Assembly (NCBI GenBank): GCA_963662155.1
Contig: OY759270.1
Span: 11,359,426 to 11,423,425, forward strand
Direction: 5' to 3'
Source of the DNA: Lamellibrachia columna
Taxonomy: Eukaryota; Annelida; Polychaeta; Sabellida; Siboglinidae
DNA: 64,000 nt
Positions 1 to 11,927 of the stretch are shown here, in pieces (positions within the stretch are counted from its first letter, which is position 1; each line of letters starts with the position of its first letter). The notes below the pieces were generated by a model. That model was not told where the DNA came from, ran no database searches, and saw only the letters and a list, made by a program, of their open reading frames with translations. The position numbers and the translations under genes were made by a program.

Positions 1-440
1 TTCCTTCTTATGCACAACAGCTCGCACCAAGGGATCTATTACATCTTGAGAAGTTCCCCTAGGGGTCCCATGCTATACTTTGTAACAGTCAAGTCCACCG
101 CCCTCATCAGTTTTCTGCATAATGACAACCATATATGATGTCATGAATGCAAGTGTTTCTTCACAGGAATGTATCTATATCAGTAGTATACAAAATGGAA
201 CAAAACCACCCCTCTTACCTCCTGCCAACCCCATGCTGGGGTGGCCATGTTTCACCCAGATCAAACCCCGTTCTGATCAACCCCACAACAATACCCGGAC
301 ACAGATCGTCAATATAATTCCGGTTCATGTCATGTGAACAAAGTGCCAGAGATTTTGAGATGCTACTGTTTTCTGAAAAAAAAATTTGGCCAGGAATTTT
401 TTATGAACAGGGATATATGGCCATATTTGAGAACTAAGTC

Positions 441-760
441 ACTTACGCTCTGGTCAGATTAAAATTTCATGTTGGTGGTTGGCAGCATAAGTCAGTGATG
501 GAAGGACCTCTGGTGTATAAAAACACAGTCTGGATTGTTTGAACACCAAATGAAGCTTCCAGTCTTCCATTTTGATTTTCACGACAACGAAATTGCAGGA
601 TTTGACGAAAACGCTAAGTGCCTGTGACAAGATAACAGTTTTGATTAAAACCTAATCGAAAACCTGTGCACGGTGATGACTTGCCTGACTGACTTCTAGA
701 CTCTAGCATTGGTTACAATGAGAAAACAGTAATGTACCGTGCCCAAGAATACTCTACATA
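441..760 (+). repeat. Interspersed repeat R-E, copy 1 (single internal 24-bp motif)
   Basis: This stretch aligns by eye with 51300-51795 and, on the other strand, with parts of 18100-19160, 22345-22690 and 42630-42850. Shared landmarks are GGTTGGCAGC, a GTCAGTGAYGGAAGGA motif (491-506), TTTGTTTGGA-like sequence, and GGATTTGACGAAAACGCTA. Here the motif occurs once, whereas it is tandemly amplified in copies at 18.3 and 51.3 kb. There is no open frame. The element class is unknown, and the ends are approximate. Confidence 0.7.
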
Positions 761-1064
761 GTGAGTTACAAGGAAGAGTTAGATGGTCACATCTTATTCA
801 CATCCTGCTGCTGAGTTGGAATGTACACAGTTGACAAGGTGTGTGTCCCCACATGTTTAACAAGTCATACTTTGTACAGAGGCAATATTGAAGTGGTTGA
901 CACCATGTTTATTTAGGTGACACAATTCAGGCACTGTCTGTCCATCAGGAGATCCCATTTCTTCAGAGCTTCTACTGTCTTCTCTGTTACTCTCCCATTA
1001 AAGGCACTTATATAGTTACAATGCAGTATTTCTTCCTGAGGTGGTCTTAACATATTGTTCTAAC

Positions 1065-1262
1065 AGGCTTTGTAAGTAACAAAGAATTCCAGTAATAAAA
1101 AATGAATAGGATTGACCCCCACTCACCCACACCTCATCCAAAAATGGAAAATGCATTGCTACTGCAGTGAATGGAAAGCCAATAATTGCTAATTGTCAAC
1201 CGGGAGAAAAATCCTTAAACATACTTTCCATTTTTTATGATACAAGTGGACAATGACCCACC
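1065..1262 (-). repeat. R-D MITE-like repeat, degraded copy
   Basis: It carries a GGCTTTGTAAGTAA-like end, a CACTCACCCACACC block and a TGCAGTGAATGGAAAGCC block. These match, on the opposite strand, the better-preserved copies at 11658-11927 and 27327-27581. The element is non-coding and its ends are diffuse. Confidence 0.5.
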
Positions 1263-3100
1263 CACCCATGTCCAGTTTTGTTGGACTGTTAGAACTTACC
1301 AAGCCCCTAACCCATCTTCAAACAAATTACTCATGAATGTGGACAACTTTTTGCTAAATATTAAAACACAATTTAACAGGTCATATTTAGATCCGTTTCA
1401 GGAATGTTGCCATAAAAAAATTGCCTCACAATGCGACACCTCATTGCCACAAGGGTGACTTTTCAAATGCATCAACCTTGTTCCAGAATACAAGTTACTT
1501 CATAAAAAATAAAATCACTGAAATCGTCTAATACAATAGTGGTCTGATCCCTAACAGGAAATACAATAGTGGTTTGACCCCTACAACTGCCAGAATGAGC
1601 TCATACCGGCTGTCACCAAGTGACCATACCCTCCAGTAACCATGGTCAGTGCAGTCATTACAACAGGACATTGTCCAGCTGGATAGTACTCAGTGGCTAT
1701 TATGACTGCCACTCCTGTTGAATAGCCAGTGTCCAGCTGAGATATTGACCAAGGTGACAGGTAGTGCTTTGTCAGGTGTGACCACTGACCACTGGTCAAG
1801 GGGTCTCACAAACAGGCAGGATCAGTAGGGAAGAGACTATTGTGTCTTGTTAGGTCACTAATTCTAAGATATTGGTTTGCTGCAACTGGCAGTTAAGCTT
1901 TGATGGAGTAAGATTGGTGCAGTTTGTGTTAAGGCAATTCCTGTAATAGCAACTTAAAAAAAATTCTTTAATGGTCATTCCTTCCTCAATGACAGTTTGT
2001 TCACTCGCCTTGTTTTAGCAAAAAAAAATTTTGGCCAAATGCAATCACACAATGCGATTATACCAACAGTTTCCATCGCAAACGGCGGAAATGCCCAAAG
2101 TCCCTAAATGAACAATCATCATTAATTCTTGGAGTGCTCTAGCCTGATTGGAATAAAATGGTAGTATTACAAAACACTGCCAGTTCCACAAAGATGTAGG
2201 ACATTTGCTTTCTATCGTGGGATGCAGGACATCTGGTCAAAATGCAGAATTGTCCTGTGGAATACAAGACGTGACATATATGCACTGAGTAACTTGAAAA
2301 AGAAAGAGGCAAAGTTACTAGGCAGGACCTTGTCTGTGTGCCCTGACATTAAACATGTGTAGTTGTGCAGCCGTCTTGGACCTCTCTCATTCTTACCATT
2401 CATGGCTGCTGTTTTTGTGAGGGCACTCCAACTGTATAATTAATATTATACACAGTGTTTCACTTTTACACATGTTTTATTGCATTACAAATTAGTGTAA
2501 TTTTCAACACAACTATTCAAGGTTAAATTTCTCCTACAAAACACACTAGTAAGCACTTCCTCAAAATGTCAGAAAAAAACTATCACTTAAAAATTACAAT
2601 CGTTACGATCTCTGATGTCTTCACATGATGTTTCGTACTGTGCAACTTGGCGTCTTTGTTGTCTTGATAATTGAGCCTATAATGAGCTGGGTACTCCTCA
2701 CGTAACACGAAAGTGTCATAAGGCAACTCATTGTAGTAGTTTTCACCAGATGCGGGTAGAAATCAGTTAAACAGGTGGCATCCGCTTTGACATCATAGCA
2801 TAATCAAAATGAGAAATCTTCTCTCTCTTCACACTATGTCTGGGTCACATGCATGGGTTATATCTACTCTTTTATTGTATTTTTTTGCGGTTGTGCATCT
2901 GTATGTAAACTGCCAGTGGACATACTTTCGCTGGACATATAAAGTAGTTTTCCTTTTCGTGAAGCCGTTTAATGCTAGCAATTAAATCTGGAATCACTGC
3001 TGCTAATAGACAGTAAATTACAGAGCCTCTAGAGACAATGCCAGTAATTGTACTGCCAGGCACTACTCATTTATTTTGTTAGGTAAATACTTTTTTCACT
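1263..3100. other. No recognised feature
   Basis: The stretch is AT-rich and holds only short chance open frames. Around 1610-1800 there are imperfect self-complementary segments built on GTCCAGCTG and GGTCAGTG. A 58-codon open run near 2190-2366 (+) has no recognisable family. Confidence 0.5.
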
Positions 3101-3284
3101 CCAGTTCACTCAGTTGTATAAATGAATACCTGGCTATAGACAGTGGTGGTTATATCTGAATGAGTAGCTGAATGCTTCCCAGAGGAGTTGAGTTGGTGTT
3201 GGAATGAACAGGTCTTCTAGGGGGTGAAGTATAAAGTACCAAAGACTGGATACAGAGCTATATAAGAGGGTACCTTTACATTAG
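3101..3284 (+). mobile_element. tRNA-derived SINE, 5'-truncated body
   Basis: The body matches other copies through CCAGTTCACTCAG, GTATAAATGAATACCTGGC, GTTGGTGTTGGAATGAAC and GGGGGTGAAGT, ending in GGTACCTTTACATTA. The tRNA-like head present at 50359 is missing, as expected from incomplete reverse transcription. Related copies lie at 32191, 49963 (-), 50359, 52378 and in the 58.2-58.8 kb cluster. Confidence 0.8.
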
Positions 3285-5070
3285 GGGTACAGAAGACAGA
3301 GTAAGACTGATGCGTCTTCGGTTTATGATGGTCCTCCCCGAATCTGTTTTTAGTCAGTAACATATCTTGCTTATCATTGGCGTGAATTCACAGGCTGTTG
3401 ATGTGTTCTTCTGAACCCAGAGCCTCTGAAACTTGGCTAATGGGAGCCAGGTTTTGTAAGCAAATGCTGTGTATTTTGGAGCCATCCAAATAAGGATTTA
3501 CTGTGTCATGATTCCTGTTATATTTATCACTAATTTATGGCTAGATAACCCCTAGATTAAGATTAGATTCCGTTATGGGTAATTGGATGGGCGCATTTTT
3601 CATGAGGTAGCCAGACATAAAGTATAAATTTATTCCTTTGCATGTTAAAAAATATATGTAAACTGTAAAAAATATACATTGGCTGTCGTGCTCAATAAAA
3701 GTGTAAGAATCTGATTTGTGAAGTACCTGTCCCCGCTCTAACCCTATGAAAAATCCGACCAAGATATAGGCTAGCACTGTCAGTGACCATTTGGGCCATT
3801 TGGCAGCATGGCATCAGATTTGGCTAAGCAAAAGTTACCCATTTGAGCCAATTTGTTGTTTTCTTGATGCATATTAAACAATTTGGCTAAAGCAATATGC
3901 ATTTGACTAAACAAACATTTGGGGGCTTTAGCCAAAATGGCTAAACAGATTACAACATCAGAGCTAGCCCAGGAATGTATCGCTTCTGGTTGATTGTTGG
4001 TTGTAATAGGTTGACTTTGTTCTTCTGTCTTTATTCTTCCGTCTTTGCTCTTCCCAATCATCAATTAATTGACTCCCTGCCCCTAAGCGGTAGGGCTAGT
4101 GATACGCATGTGTTTAATCATCCCTGTTCAGTCAACATGAATGAATTCAATATATTAATCTTTCTCCTGTTTTTTACAGTCAATTTGACGGTTTTTATTT
4201 GTAAAGTTTTGACAGCTTTCAGCTTAGCTGTCTCCACGAGACTGACTACCACTAGAATAGAAGGCAAAGACAAAAGTAAAATTGACTGTGAAAAACAAGA
4301 AAAAGATTAATATATTACATTCACCGGTCTAATGAATCTCTTCAACATTATGAATGATTGTGCTGGCAATTGAAAAAAAGAACTTCCCGTTCTATTTCCT
4401 GCAATGTCGCCAGGGGTCATTCATTATACAAATTTCATTGCTCCGTTTATTTTTACTACAAAAGTCACAGCAAACTGTTTATGCATACATGAATACTGAT
4501 ATTAAGTGGGGGCGTTTCGGTTCTTTTCCCGTCAATAGGTGCAAATTAACAACAGACAGCTGCCGATTTTGAACACCACCCCATCTCCACCACCCCCTCG
4601 CCCACTTCAGGCACACCCCTTCTCAGAGTTCTATTTAATTTATGTATGCCTGATTTGCATAGGAACAATGTAACAAATTCAGGACCTTTCATGCTGGTTC
4701 TCCTAACAGGCCACCACAACACAATGGTTTTATTTGGAGGGTGAAAGCTACTTGGGTGTTGTGGAAAAGAGATTAATGGGAGTGCTATTGTCACTCCTGA
4801 CTCGTGGCAAAAAATACCTGCCTAGCTCAAGGTTATTTCTGTGGTTATCCAGCTCATAAGACGCTGTCTGCGGTTCAGGTGTGGGTACGATATGATACGT
4901 ACCTGATAAATGTACTTCCATCCTAAAGACCCATTTATGGTTCTTGTAATCAATGGTGAAGAACTGCTTCGTGCAACAGGCACTGTGACTTTATTGGGGC
5001 TCTTGGCATGCTATCAGTGTTATTAAATTTGTATTATTCATGTGATAAATACAGTGCATATTTAGCTTCC
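3285..5070. other. No recognised feature
   Basis: Nothing was recognised. An open frame near 4136-4310 (+) starts with a hydrophobic stretch resembling a signal peptide, but there is no further support for it. Confidence 0.45.
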
Positions 5071-5071
5071 A

Positions 5072-5356
5072 ACATGCTGAGTATATTACAGATTTAGATT
5101 TCAACATTGTTTATGTATTACTCAGCTAGCATTCAGCATACACCACGCATTACACATCTAGTGTTCAGTAACTACTGTGCATTGCACATCTAGGTTTCGA
5201 CATGCTATATGTGCACTACACATCTAGCAGTCAACATCTCTGTGCATTAGACATCTAGATTTCACTCAATATTTTCTAAGTATTACACATCTAGGATTAA
5301 AGATTCTCTATGCACTACACACCTAACTATCAGCATGCTCTGTGCATTACACATGT

Positions 5357-5358
<2 letters not shown>
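5072..5358 (+). repeat. Degenerate ~41-bp tandem repeat
   Basis: About seven diverged units share the pattern TGCATTACACATCTAG followed by a TTCAACATGCTCT-like block. The last units run directly into the TA tract, and the CAGCATGCTCT motif reappears just after it near 5479. The microsatellite therefore seems to have grown inside the minisatellite. Confidence 0.7.
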
Positions 5359-5432
<74 letters not shown>

Positions 5433-5480
5433 TGCATGCACGCACGCACGCACGCACACATGCACACACACACATATATC
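5359..5480. repeat. (TA)n / (GCAC)n / (CA)n microsatellite
   Basis: About 70 bp of uninterrupted TA is followed by TGCA, CGCA and CA repeats. All open frames here (poly-Ile/Tyr, His/Ala/Arg) are artefacts of simple sequence. Confidence 0.97.
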
Positions 5481-7708
5481 AGCATGCTCTCCATATCAAT
5501 ATATATGCCACTCACCAAGCAGTATTCATTACACTGATATTGGTATTCTAATTGCATTTGTATTAAGTGATAATTGTGTTGATATTAATGCAGCTTCATC
5601 CTCAAATATTCACATAGCGTCCCTGTTGCCGTCCCTGTTGCCGCACTGTCATCTGGAGACTCTCCACAAGTCCAGGAAGCTAGCCATACTGGGCTGACAT
5701 TGCCAGTGATGTTTGGGATTATGAAACAAGACTAGATTCCATGTGCAGTCCCAGCCTATGTGTGATACTCTATTGGAGTGGTCTGATTATAGTCATAAAG
5801 ATTGTGGCAGTACATTGATATGATGGTATTGGAACAGACATGCATGCCAGTCATTGGGTTACTGGTGATTATTGAATGAAGGTCAGCTGCTATTGACTTC
5901 TGTATAGCGCCAGTAAACAACAGAGTAAATCGCTGTGGCCAGACATGCCAAATTTTTTCGGTTGAAATCCATATTTTTCACTTGAAATTTGTTGTAAAGC
6001 CATATAAATCCTACAGGTGTCGGAAGCTGTTGAATATATTGGCGGGGGTGGGGGGTGGATGAAAGTGAGGGCCCCGCGCCCCCACCAAATCCACACCTGG
6101 ATTCTATTTAGGGAAATATTGGGGGCCAAAGTACAAAGTATACTCAAACCTCCCCACCCAAAATATCGGAAGAGCTTAGTCCAGCAGCCCTCCTAATTTC
6201 CAATCCATATGAATCCATATAATATTTTAATTGATTAATTGATTGACCTGTGCTATAACAGTCCTATTCCAAGCCAATGTCTTCCCAACGTGTGTGAACC
6301 TGTCTGATGCCTGCATTGAAGTACTGCACATCTGTAATTAATTTCTTATCAGTCATTCATTAAATGCACATGGACACTTGCATTGTCCAAGCTCTTCTGT
6401 CTACTTTTCTCAGATTCATTCAATTCCAATCGGATGTTTAAATTCAGGAACATGTTTTTCTGTGATAAGTTATCTGGGTCAGCTTCACCTTTTCCCACCT
6501 GGGCAATTTCTTCTAGTGACATCTATGCATCCACACATCAAAACTTGTTATGCCATGATCCTATTAGCTACTGTACGGTGTATATTTAACCAAACCATGC
6601 ATAGAATCATGGATATTAGCCGTATCAGTAATCTGTGATGACTTCTATGATCCATTCCCTTTGAAGTTTGCAGTCAGTCAGGTAGATCTACACCTTGATT
6701 TAGATGATTATACTACTGCTTAAAGACATGTTTGTGCACAGTTAGAGTATGGGCCATACATTCCATTCTGGCAGTTTCTTCATGTTAAGTACTATTTTAA
6801 CAGAAATTCAGAAGAATTTTTAAATCACCAGTTTTGAAAACATGCAACTTGCGCTTGTGCATAGCACATATATTCGACTTGTGAGTGCTCATTCCCTGGC
6901 CCAATGGAAAACCAGTGCCGTACCAAAAGATCTGGCAAGATTTTGCATTTGACTGACAATTTTAATGTCAGACAAATTAATAAAACGAATGCGAATATGA
7001 ATTTGTTTTATGTTCAGCACACAAGCAGAAAACTATATATGATAGTCTCATTACACCTGTAGTCTAAATTTTATTTACAAAACTGGTTTTTACTGCTAAA
7101 CCATATATGGGTTAACAGGCATGCTTCGTCCAAGATTCTGGACTGGCTTCAGTAGCCGGTAGCATTTATTTGGATTCCCATTTATTTCCACTGTTGGCTT
7201 CCGTAGGAGCCAATATTGAATTGCTCCTGCCAAAGGTAAACAGATAGAGAACAGAAAGAAAATGTCAGGTATGGACACCTATCAAAACATCTGTAATTAG
7301 ATACACTGATCATGTCTTTGATCAGAAGGGTAATTGTTCCTGGCAGGGAGAAATTGACTCTTGTTCACAGCTCAATGTGGTGGCTACTGTCTGCAGATCT
7401 TTAGACATGGGGGGCATCTCAATGGTGAACATTCATGAAAGGGGTTGTCTTAAGGTTTGAAGATTTTTGTGTTCATATTTGTAAAATATGTACCATCATG
7501 GGATCAGAGTAGACATATTAATTAGTAGCTGTAGTCTACCACGTTACACACTCTGTTTGATATTGGAGGCCTCAAATGGCCCTGTGGTCAATATATAATG
7601 TAATCAAAACCATGAAGATAGTTTATATAATTTATATGGTTATGATTGATAAAAACTGTATTACAGACATTGAATGTGTTTATGGAAGTGAGCAAGAAAC
7701 TAGTATTG
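5481..7708. other. No recognised feature
   Basis: AT-rich, apparently non-coding sequence. It includes a short G-rich stretch near 6040-6090. No repeat family or exon was recognised. Confidence 0.5.
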
Positions 7709-7734
7709 TGTGTGTGTGTGTGTGCCTGCATGTG

Positions 7735-7769
<35 letters not shown>

Positions 7770-7790
7770 ATGCGTGCGTGCGTGCATGTG
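7709..7790. repeat. (GT)n / (GCGT)n microsatellite
   Basis: Alternating GT dinucleotides pass into about 12 GCGT tetranucleotides with occasional GCAT. A similar GT-to-GCGT structure occurs at 26216. Confidence 0.97.
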
Positions 7791-10497
7791 AGAATGACAG
7801 TCTACTGCCAATATTTGATTAGGAAATATTATTAGGTTTTCAGCCTGGGTTTGGGGCCAGTAGAAACACCCTACTGATGACAATTGATAAGATGTAATAT
7901 TCCAGATTCCATGAAGAAGTGAAATGCTAGTAAACACAATCTCTCTACATTACATGCTGCATCTTTGGTACTCAGTTACGATAATAGAACTCTTAATAAT
8001 CATTATTTTATATGACCTTATGGATACCTTGTAATGATTACCACATCTCTGCATAATTGCTACTTAAAACAAATTTGAGAAGTGCCCTTACACAAAAGGG
8101 GTAGGATTCCACCTTATCAGCAGTACCTTGCCACAGGAGAAATCCAATATCATCTATATACTCCATCTGTTTGTTGTAAATCTACACTGATTCTATGCTC
8201 CAGTGGAAACCATTGAAAGACACTTCCACCACTGACATAGTGTGGGGTTGTAACTTCCAATTTTAACAGACTATGGGGTGGTAACAGATCTGTGGTTTCT
8301 GCTTTGGACAATGTGACAAAACCAAGAGAACTTTACATCGGAAACAGACACGATCTTAAAAAAGCACCACACTTGTCACATCCACAATCTCTGGCTCACC
8401 AAAATGATGACTTTGACATTTTCAAAGGTGGCACCGAATCCCACCAAAAAACCCTGCAGATGTTTGTCATCACACCCCTTTCAGCAGGCCATTACTGTGA
8501 CAGGTCCGGGCAGTACCCCATCAGAACCGATTATGCAACATGAAAAGTGACTAAATTTGTGTCTAATTTTGCAGTAATTGGAGCTTCACTTTGGAGTCTG
8601 GTAGGAGTGAGCACTTTGGAAATGGTTTTGTTTTGGCAATGTGACACAGTCTGTAACCAGCCGCAAAGCTTGCTTGCCTAAAGAGGCAGGCCAAAGAAAA
8701 GGCAGACTGAGATAGCAACATTGACTCATTTGTGTTATTTATTATTCCAAATGGTGCTTGTAGTATGGAAATTTGTTTTGTTAATTAAAATTTTTTTTTA
8801 CTACAAACTCCTCGCTATCACAGGTGGAATGGGCAGACCAGAATATACAGGTATTACAGAACTCGTACAAGTTGCGGTGTAGCTGCAATCATTGGGACCT
8901 GCAATCATCATAAGATATAATAAATAATTAACACATTTGTCCTTTTTTCTGTAGTATTTTGTGCTCGGAATATTTGAATGAAAACAGTGTTATCTGACAA
9001 AAAACGTTTGATTGCGTTTCAAAATGTGAACTTGGCTGCAGATATGTAACATATGGCTCATTCCAAAATATAGCAATTAGATAAATGTAACAAAATGTCA
9101 GTTTGACCTGTGTGCCATTTTTACTCAGAGTCCGTTCTACTTCTACAACACGGACAAGACTAGCTTTGATTTCAGTTTGCAATCAAACCTCTAATTGTAG
9201 CCCCTACCCTAATTAAAGAGTCAAAGGCCATTTATAACCTTGAAGTAGTTGGCATATATAAAGCAACATTTAGTAACAAATATATGCAGTTTTTAACCTT
9301 ATTCCCATTTGCAATCAAAGCTGATCATTTTACCTATCACTTGTTTTTGAGGGAATTCTCATTTTCATGTAGGCAAATTTGTACGAAATGCTGCTGGTTT
9401 GTAGGTCAGACTGTGCAGGCAATATTACATACCTAGATGCATTTATTATGTAGTACTAATAGTTTTATTGGGCCTTACTGATAGTTATAGATAGATTCAC
9501 CGATAAATAATATAGCTTGCAGTTCGCCAACGGCAGACCACTAATTATGTTAATTATTGTATCATTAGTGATTATTCTTGAATTCTATCAGTAAAATCTT
9601 GCCATTCTGTATCAGAAGTTGATATTCTGATTTCATCTTTAACATTTTGAACCAGATAACTACTCTAATCAACATTAAAATATGAGTAAATTGCCTGTGG
9701 CACAGAAAACCAATTTGATTGAGGGTTGTTCACAGAAGATATATCATGATCTTTTACCAGTATATATGAAACACATCAGCAAAATAAACATGTTTTCTTG
9801 TAATATTATAGGCCAATTTTTTATGCATTTTAAAATAAATTTTTTGAAACGTTCCCTTTGTATAAACAATCATTTGTGTTTAATGGCGGATATTTTTATG
9901 GGTTTATGAATGGTATCTTATGGTCAGGTAGAGCACTCAGAGCCAAGGTTATGTTTAAATTAATAGCTGAGTTATGAGAACATAAACTTGCCAAAACAAT
10001 AGTATCACTCCTGTGCCAACCACTTTACTAAAATGGCTAGTTCTCATGAAGGACTTGAAGTAAAGAGGTTACATATCAGATTTATCTGGACATTTGATTG
10101 GCAATGGCAGGCTTCAATCAGAATCCAAGATTGAAACCCATAAACTACCATGAGTGGTGGCTAGAGCTGTGCCATTTTCCTTGTTCTTTTTAATGTATTT
10201 CATTAATGGGTAGTATAGCCACTGGGCCTATACTGGGAGCAATCATACGCTAAACCATTACCTAATGTAGCATTAATTCAAAATTGGCCAATTGTGTGGC
10301 AAAGCAAATTAGCTATCAAACGGTTGCATAGTTCACTTACCCACGTAATCGTATGATGGTGACATAATTAGATGAAACTGTTCAGGAGTCTGCTGGAATG
10401 CAAGCTGGAAAATTAGGGAGAACTAGATTTTATGTTTTACTGATTCTGACAGTGAAAAATACCTTTAGCATTCTGGAGGAATAAGTCTGGATTCTAG
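7791..10497. other. No recognised feature
   Basis: AT-rich DNA with only short chance frames. Nothing could be tied to a family. Confidence 0.5.
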
Positions 10498-10768
10498 CAA
10501 CCCACCACCAGTTCTAGATACCCACCACCAGGTTAAGAGATCCACCACTGGTTCTAGAAACCCACCACTAGGTCTAGACATCCACCACCAGGTCTAGAAA
10601 CCCACATCCAGGTCTAGAGACCCACTACCAGGTCTAGAGACCCACTACCAGGTCTAGAGACCCACTACCAGGTCTAGAGACCCACTACCAGGTCTAGAGA
10701 CCCACCACCAGCCACTGAAACCCACCACTAGGTATAGAGACCGACTGCAGGTATAGAAACCCACCACC
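10498..10768 (+). repeat. 20-bp minisatellite (ACCACCAGGTCTAGAGACCC type)
   Basis: About 13 units of a 20-bp motif are present. The edges are diverged and the core (about 10610-10700) has nearly identical copies, as expected when unequal exchange homogenises the centre of an array. Confidence 0.93.
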
Positions 10769-11249
10769 ACCTTGGTAAACCATCACAAGCAAGGAGAACC
10801 CAGCATTGGCCCTGAAGGACCACCAGCAGACCCTAAAACATGACAGGTCGATGTTAAACGTCTTGTACCAAACCCTTTGATGTTTGGGGTACATTCAACT
10901 TTATGCATTATAGCACTACCTACAACTGACCCACAGCTGGGAGCCCAGATTGGTGAGAATGCACTTTGTGTAGTGACACAGAATCAATCACTCAAGGTGT
11001 AAGACCTCCTGCAGTGAACCCAAAACAGAAACCCAGAGTAGCTAAGAAAAATACCAGTACCTGGTTAAAATTAGCTCAATTCACCCAAAAAGCTGAGGTG
11101 CTAGAAATGCAGCTGAACTTTCCAGGCCATTGTTGACCTTTAGTACTCTTAGGTGCCAATACCATTCAGGAAATGAGGTCAGAAGTTGGGTGGCCCTTGC
11201 AGGGTTTGGGAGAGGAAAGTGGACTAATCAGAAATAGGTTAATAGGTAG

Positions 11250-11332
<83 letters not shown>

Positions 11333-11515
11333 TATATATATATACACATATATATATACACATATATATATATACACATATATATACACATATATACACA
11401 CATATATATATACACATATATATACACACATATATATATATATATACACATATATACATATATATATATATATACATATATACATACATATATATATACA
11501 TATATATATATATAC

Positions 11516-11612
<97 letters not shown>
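11250..11612. repeat. Long (TA)n array with interspersed ACA and GACA interruptions
   Basis: About 360 bp of TA dinucleotide with TACACA interruptions in the centre and purer TA flanks. It is open on both strands only because (TA)n encodes Ile/Tyr. It can form cruciforms and is a likely assembly weak point. Confidence 0.97.
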
Positions 11613-11614
<2 letters not shown>

Positions 11615-11657
11615 CAGTTGTATTTTTCTTATTATGTGACATAATTAGCATACTCTA

Positions 11658-11927
11658 AGGGGCTTTGTAAATAAAAATTTCCAGTTAAAAAAATGCGTGG
11701 GCATGCCAAGGGTCCACTGGGAATATCACAACGAAATTGGGCAGGCACATTTGTCAACAGTTTTTTTTGTAATAATCGGCTTTTCCATTCACTGCATTGT
11801 CTATTTGGGTGTACTGTGCCTCTGATTTCCCATTTTTGTTTTGTTTTTTGGGGTAGGGGTGTGGGTGGTTGGTGTCCATCCTATACATTTTTTATTAATG
11901 GAATTTATATATATTTATAAAGCCCCT
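11658..11927. mobile_element. MITE, family R-D (best copy)
   Basis: The terminal inverted repeats begin AGGGGCTTTGTAAATA on the left and AGGGGCTTTATAAATA (read from the right end). They continue through an AT-rich stretch to ATTCC and enclose about 215 bp of non-coding sequence. The interior matches 27327-27581 through ATATCACAACGAAATTGG and TTTCCATTCACTGCA. No transposase or clear target duplication is visible, so the superfamily is undetermined. Confidence 0.75.

Noticed and set aside
1610..1800. Foldback element around repeated GTCCAGCTG and GGTCAGTG
   Set aside because: The complementary segments are short and interrupted, far weaker than at 15593 or 55062.
4136..4310. Signal-peptide-like exon (possible first exon of the EVA-1-like gene)
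   Set aside because: A hydrophobic stretch arises easily in AT-rich DNA. There is no supporting donor or conserved context, and the distance to the lectin exon is 56 kb.
11173..11651. 133-146-codon frames over the TA tract
   Set aside because: Ile/Tyr repeats from a TA microsatellite.
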